This document shows positions 6,701 through 7,079 of a DNA stretch of 7,079 nt, piece after piece. Below the pieces are notes generated by a model, which made no database searches, was not told the origin of the DNA, and saw only the letters and a program-made list of their open reading frames with translations. The position numbers were made by a program, and so were the translations under genes. Every line of letters starts with the position of its first letter. Positions within the stretch are counted from its first letter, which is position 1. The stretch is from NCBI GenBank assembly GCA_016208665.1, contig JACQXT010000055.1, positions 1-7,079 on the forward strand, given 5' to 3'. Origin of the DNA: Chitinivibrionia bacterium. GTDB taxonomy: Bacteria; Krumholzibacteriota; Krumholzibacteriia; WVZY01.

Positions 6701-7079
6701 AGCGACAAGCCTGACGGCGGGATCAGAAATCATCGAAAGATGCGCGCTCGGGTGGTGGATATAGATGCTGCCGATGCCGTGTGAAGTCACATGGGGATAA
6801 ATGTAGAACGTGGTGCCTGCTACGGCACCGCCGGGCGCATATCGAATACCCGCATTGAGGCTCGACAAGAGGGTATTATAATTGCCGATCGCATTCGACT
6901 CATCCCCGACGAGCAATATCGAGCCCCCAGCCTCTATCCAGTCGGTGAGCGCATGGATCTCTTGGGAAGAAAAAGACAGAAAAGTCTCGGTCGCCCAAAA
7001 GACGTTGTAATTACTGAGAAGATTCGGTGTTATCGCGCTCGTGTTCGCCGTCAAGGAGGCGCCCTGCTGGATCAACCCG
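3782..7079 (-). CDS. Large secreted multidomain protein with T9SS C-terminal sorting domain (5' end outside window)
   Basis: The frame is open to the window edge, so at least 1,098 residues are present and the true start lies beyond 7079. Residues are counted from a TTG at 7075, which has no claim to be the start. Domains in order are: a GATase1-like alpha/beta region (1-175, 'DWIEAGGSILLVGDES'); a BACON-like beta domain (177-237, 'WLSVWPDSGSI'); an ASH/choice-of-anchor-D-type Ig domain (241-340); part of a further beta domain (343-385); a low-complexity linker (386-450); a concanavalin A-like lectin fold (453-634); a second BACON-like segment (638-698); a duplicated GWN module (702-872); a 'MPVYRDDPYTPQDEGA' module (900-975); and an FlgD-Ig-like T9SS sorting domain (1008-1097). 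It is predicted to cross the outer membrane and be surface-attached or released. No catalytic site is visible; an enzyme such as a protease could lie in the missing N-terminal part. Confidence 0.9.
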   Translation of the reverse strand, partial: GLIQQGASLTANTSAITPNLLSNYNVFWATETFLSFSSQEIHALTDWIEAGGSILLVGDESNAIGNYNTLLSSLNAGIRYAPGGAVAGTTFYIYPHVTSHGIGSIYIHHPSAHLSMISDPAVRLVADVKNPPIAAASVVGSGRIVAASEELFNDRAVGQAYNQLLGNQIMSWFLDGDGMQWLSVWPDSGSIAPGQGAEIEIHFSAAHVPAGDYDAEVAILSTSWDSVIAAVPACLHVIPASDIALSDASLAFEPLYIGTQTSLSFTVYNIGTDTLSVDSISIDSPSFSTDTTAYLLAPHASIMRTVTFHPLSRGVLTGALTMTTNDPDEGIVSVALRGEGQRPPFMKIAVDSLYERLLPGEASLRPVAVANLGDAELRFWVNVFEPRSGLPGSALKEAAALPAASPEVRSEPQYDLPYPGPSVPPATLKPEETAGAAQYIAWAGAAGSPFDSSTVFYENFEDTCFDGWVDGGGTSKREVTALAGATGTHCSYHEYNSSPGHFNGIHRTFGAVQPAHASFWVRSADLSQNNAYFVFRDSSGREVIWFFATSNGTFYINGGNGGHQTYPYSADTWYHVEFTNIDFGSKTFDYRVNDSLVKSGISFRNADLVHDMARLDMYNYSSNGEAWWDEILLSLTPHAAWARSDIRSGVVGGEDTRTIALTIDAANLTHGSYDAMVHVSTNMTANPALEIPLHLDVDSALTRTLALPLAAGWNTLGWNVDTEDDSFDSLFHSIRDNLIVAHGFDGGGLAFSPAIPQGFNTLGSLDHYHGVCVKLSAPDTLVIHGKALSDQSPHVLSPGYNLTSYLPYQEDSVGHALASILPSLEHVLGHDGGIPGIYKPHAFPGENTLAIVRPGSAYWLRLNEPDTLLFPGLPVYPSTPPFMAAREQAHAGSSEVIPTTEWVNVWGDSVWIDDHPIQAGMTIRAIDADRTVCGEYVVHSEGSFGVMPVYRDDPYTPQDEGALPGDFIIFYFDSIQSSRVFVWRENGEIIRYNDVPVGRPEEQNPPSKLVLHQNYPNPFNPLTTIEYELPEGIHVFLAIYTIEGKLVKTLIDAPRPAGSMHEIWDGRDAGGNPSASGIYLYRLQAGAAALTKKMVLIK
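3785..4054 (-). other. T9SS type A C-terminal sorting domain (FlgD-Ig-like)
   Basis: Residues 1008-1097 of the large protein contain 'QNYPNPFNPLTTIEYELPE', then a beta-sandwich pattern ('LAIYTIEGKLVKTLI', 'HEIWDGRDAGGNPSASGIYLYRL') and the basic end 'KKMVLIK'. This is the standard C-terminal domain that directs cargo through the type IX secretion system in FCB-group bacteria. The family is known; use of that pathway here is inferred, since no T9SS gene is in the window. Confidence 0.88.
4460..4945 (-). repeat. Tandem duplicated ~80-residue module in the secreted protein
   Basis: Copy A (residues 711-786) and copy B (798-872) align from GWN/GYN onward. They share EDS after about ten residues, an 'L..SI/SILPSL' helix, 'HGFDGG' against 'GHDGG', NTL, a Gly followed by 'VKL' or 'LRL', and the ending PDTL with a following Gly. 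The offset is 87 residues. The identity is at protein level only; the DNA copies have diverged, so the duplication is old. The function is unknown. Confidence 0.6.
5174..5719 (-). other. Concanavalin A-like lectin/glucanase-fold domain
   Basis: Residues 453-634 of the large protein read as a jelly-roll: 'FYENFEDTCFDGW' at the start, 'HASFWVRSADLSQNNAYFVF' in the middle, 'ADTWYHVEFTNIDF' and 'FDYRVNDSLVKSG' next, and 'EAWWDEILLSL' at the end. These are the usual landmarks of LamG-like modules in secreted bacterial proteins, which often bind glycans. No glycosidase acid pair is evident, so binding rather than catalysis is more likely. Confidence 0.65.

Noticed and set aside
7073..7075. TTG as the start codon of the large protein
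   Set aside because: The frame continues open to the window edge, there is no signal peptide after it, and the sequence begins in the middle of a domain.
1..7079. CRISPR array, tRNA or rRNA genes, insertion sequences
   Set aside because: No regularly spaced direct repeats, cloverleaf-like or rRNA-like stretches, or transposase motifs were seen on either strand.

Overview
The window (7,079 bases, GC-rich by eye, coding almost throughout) comes from a bacterium that probably belongs to an FCB-group candidate lineage of the Krumholzibacteriota, Eisenbacteria, Zixibacteria or Latescibacterota type. The main clue is the large protein on the right. It ends in a QNYPNPFNP-type C-terminal domain typical of type IX secretion (T9SS) cargo, and it carries 'GWNTLGWNVDTEDDS' and 'MPVYRDDPYTPQDEGA' modules that I associate with secreted proteins of those phyla. 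This assignment is inference; no marker gene is present.

Layout. Positions 1-111 are non-coding and full of nested inverted repeats. Next comes a two-gene minus-strand operon, read from right to left. A Tat-exported aldo/keto reductase with two C-terminal cysteine clusters of [4Fe-4S] type (2183-945, GTG start) is followed after 17 bases by a signal-peptide-bearing LolA-fold protein (927-112). A 152-base divergent intergenic region (2184-2335) holds a candidate promoter for each direction, a 13-base dyad and a repeated heptamer. On the plus strand is a standalone CoA-acylating aldehyde dehydrogenase related to the N-terminal half of AdhE (2336-3763). Convergent with it, after only 18 bases, is the 3' part of a giant secreted multidomain protein (3782 to beyond 7079, minus strand).

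How the genes may relate. The reductase and the LolA-like protein are both exported and probably cotranscribed, which suggests a shared cell-envelope role. The acylating aldehyde dehydrogenase is predicted to be cytoplasmic, interconverting acyl-CoA and aldehyde with NAD(H). It is divergently transcribed from the reductase, so shared regulation is possible, but the two enzymes appear to act in different compartments. The large T9SS cargo protein is probably an unrelated neighbour. I found no RNA genes, CRISPR array, insertion sequence or phage genes. The nearest things to a new system are the exported Fe-S reductase/LolA pair and the mosaic architecture of the secreted protein.
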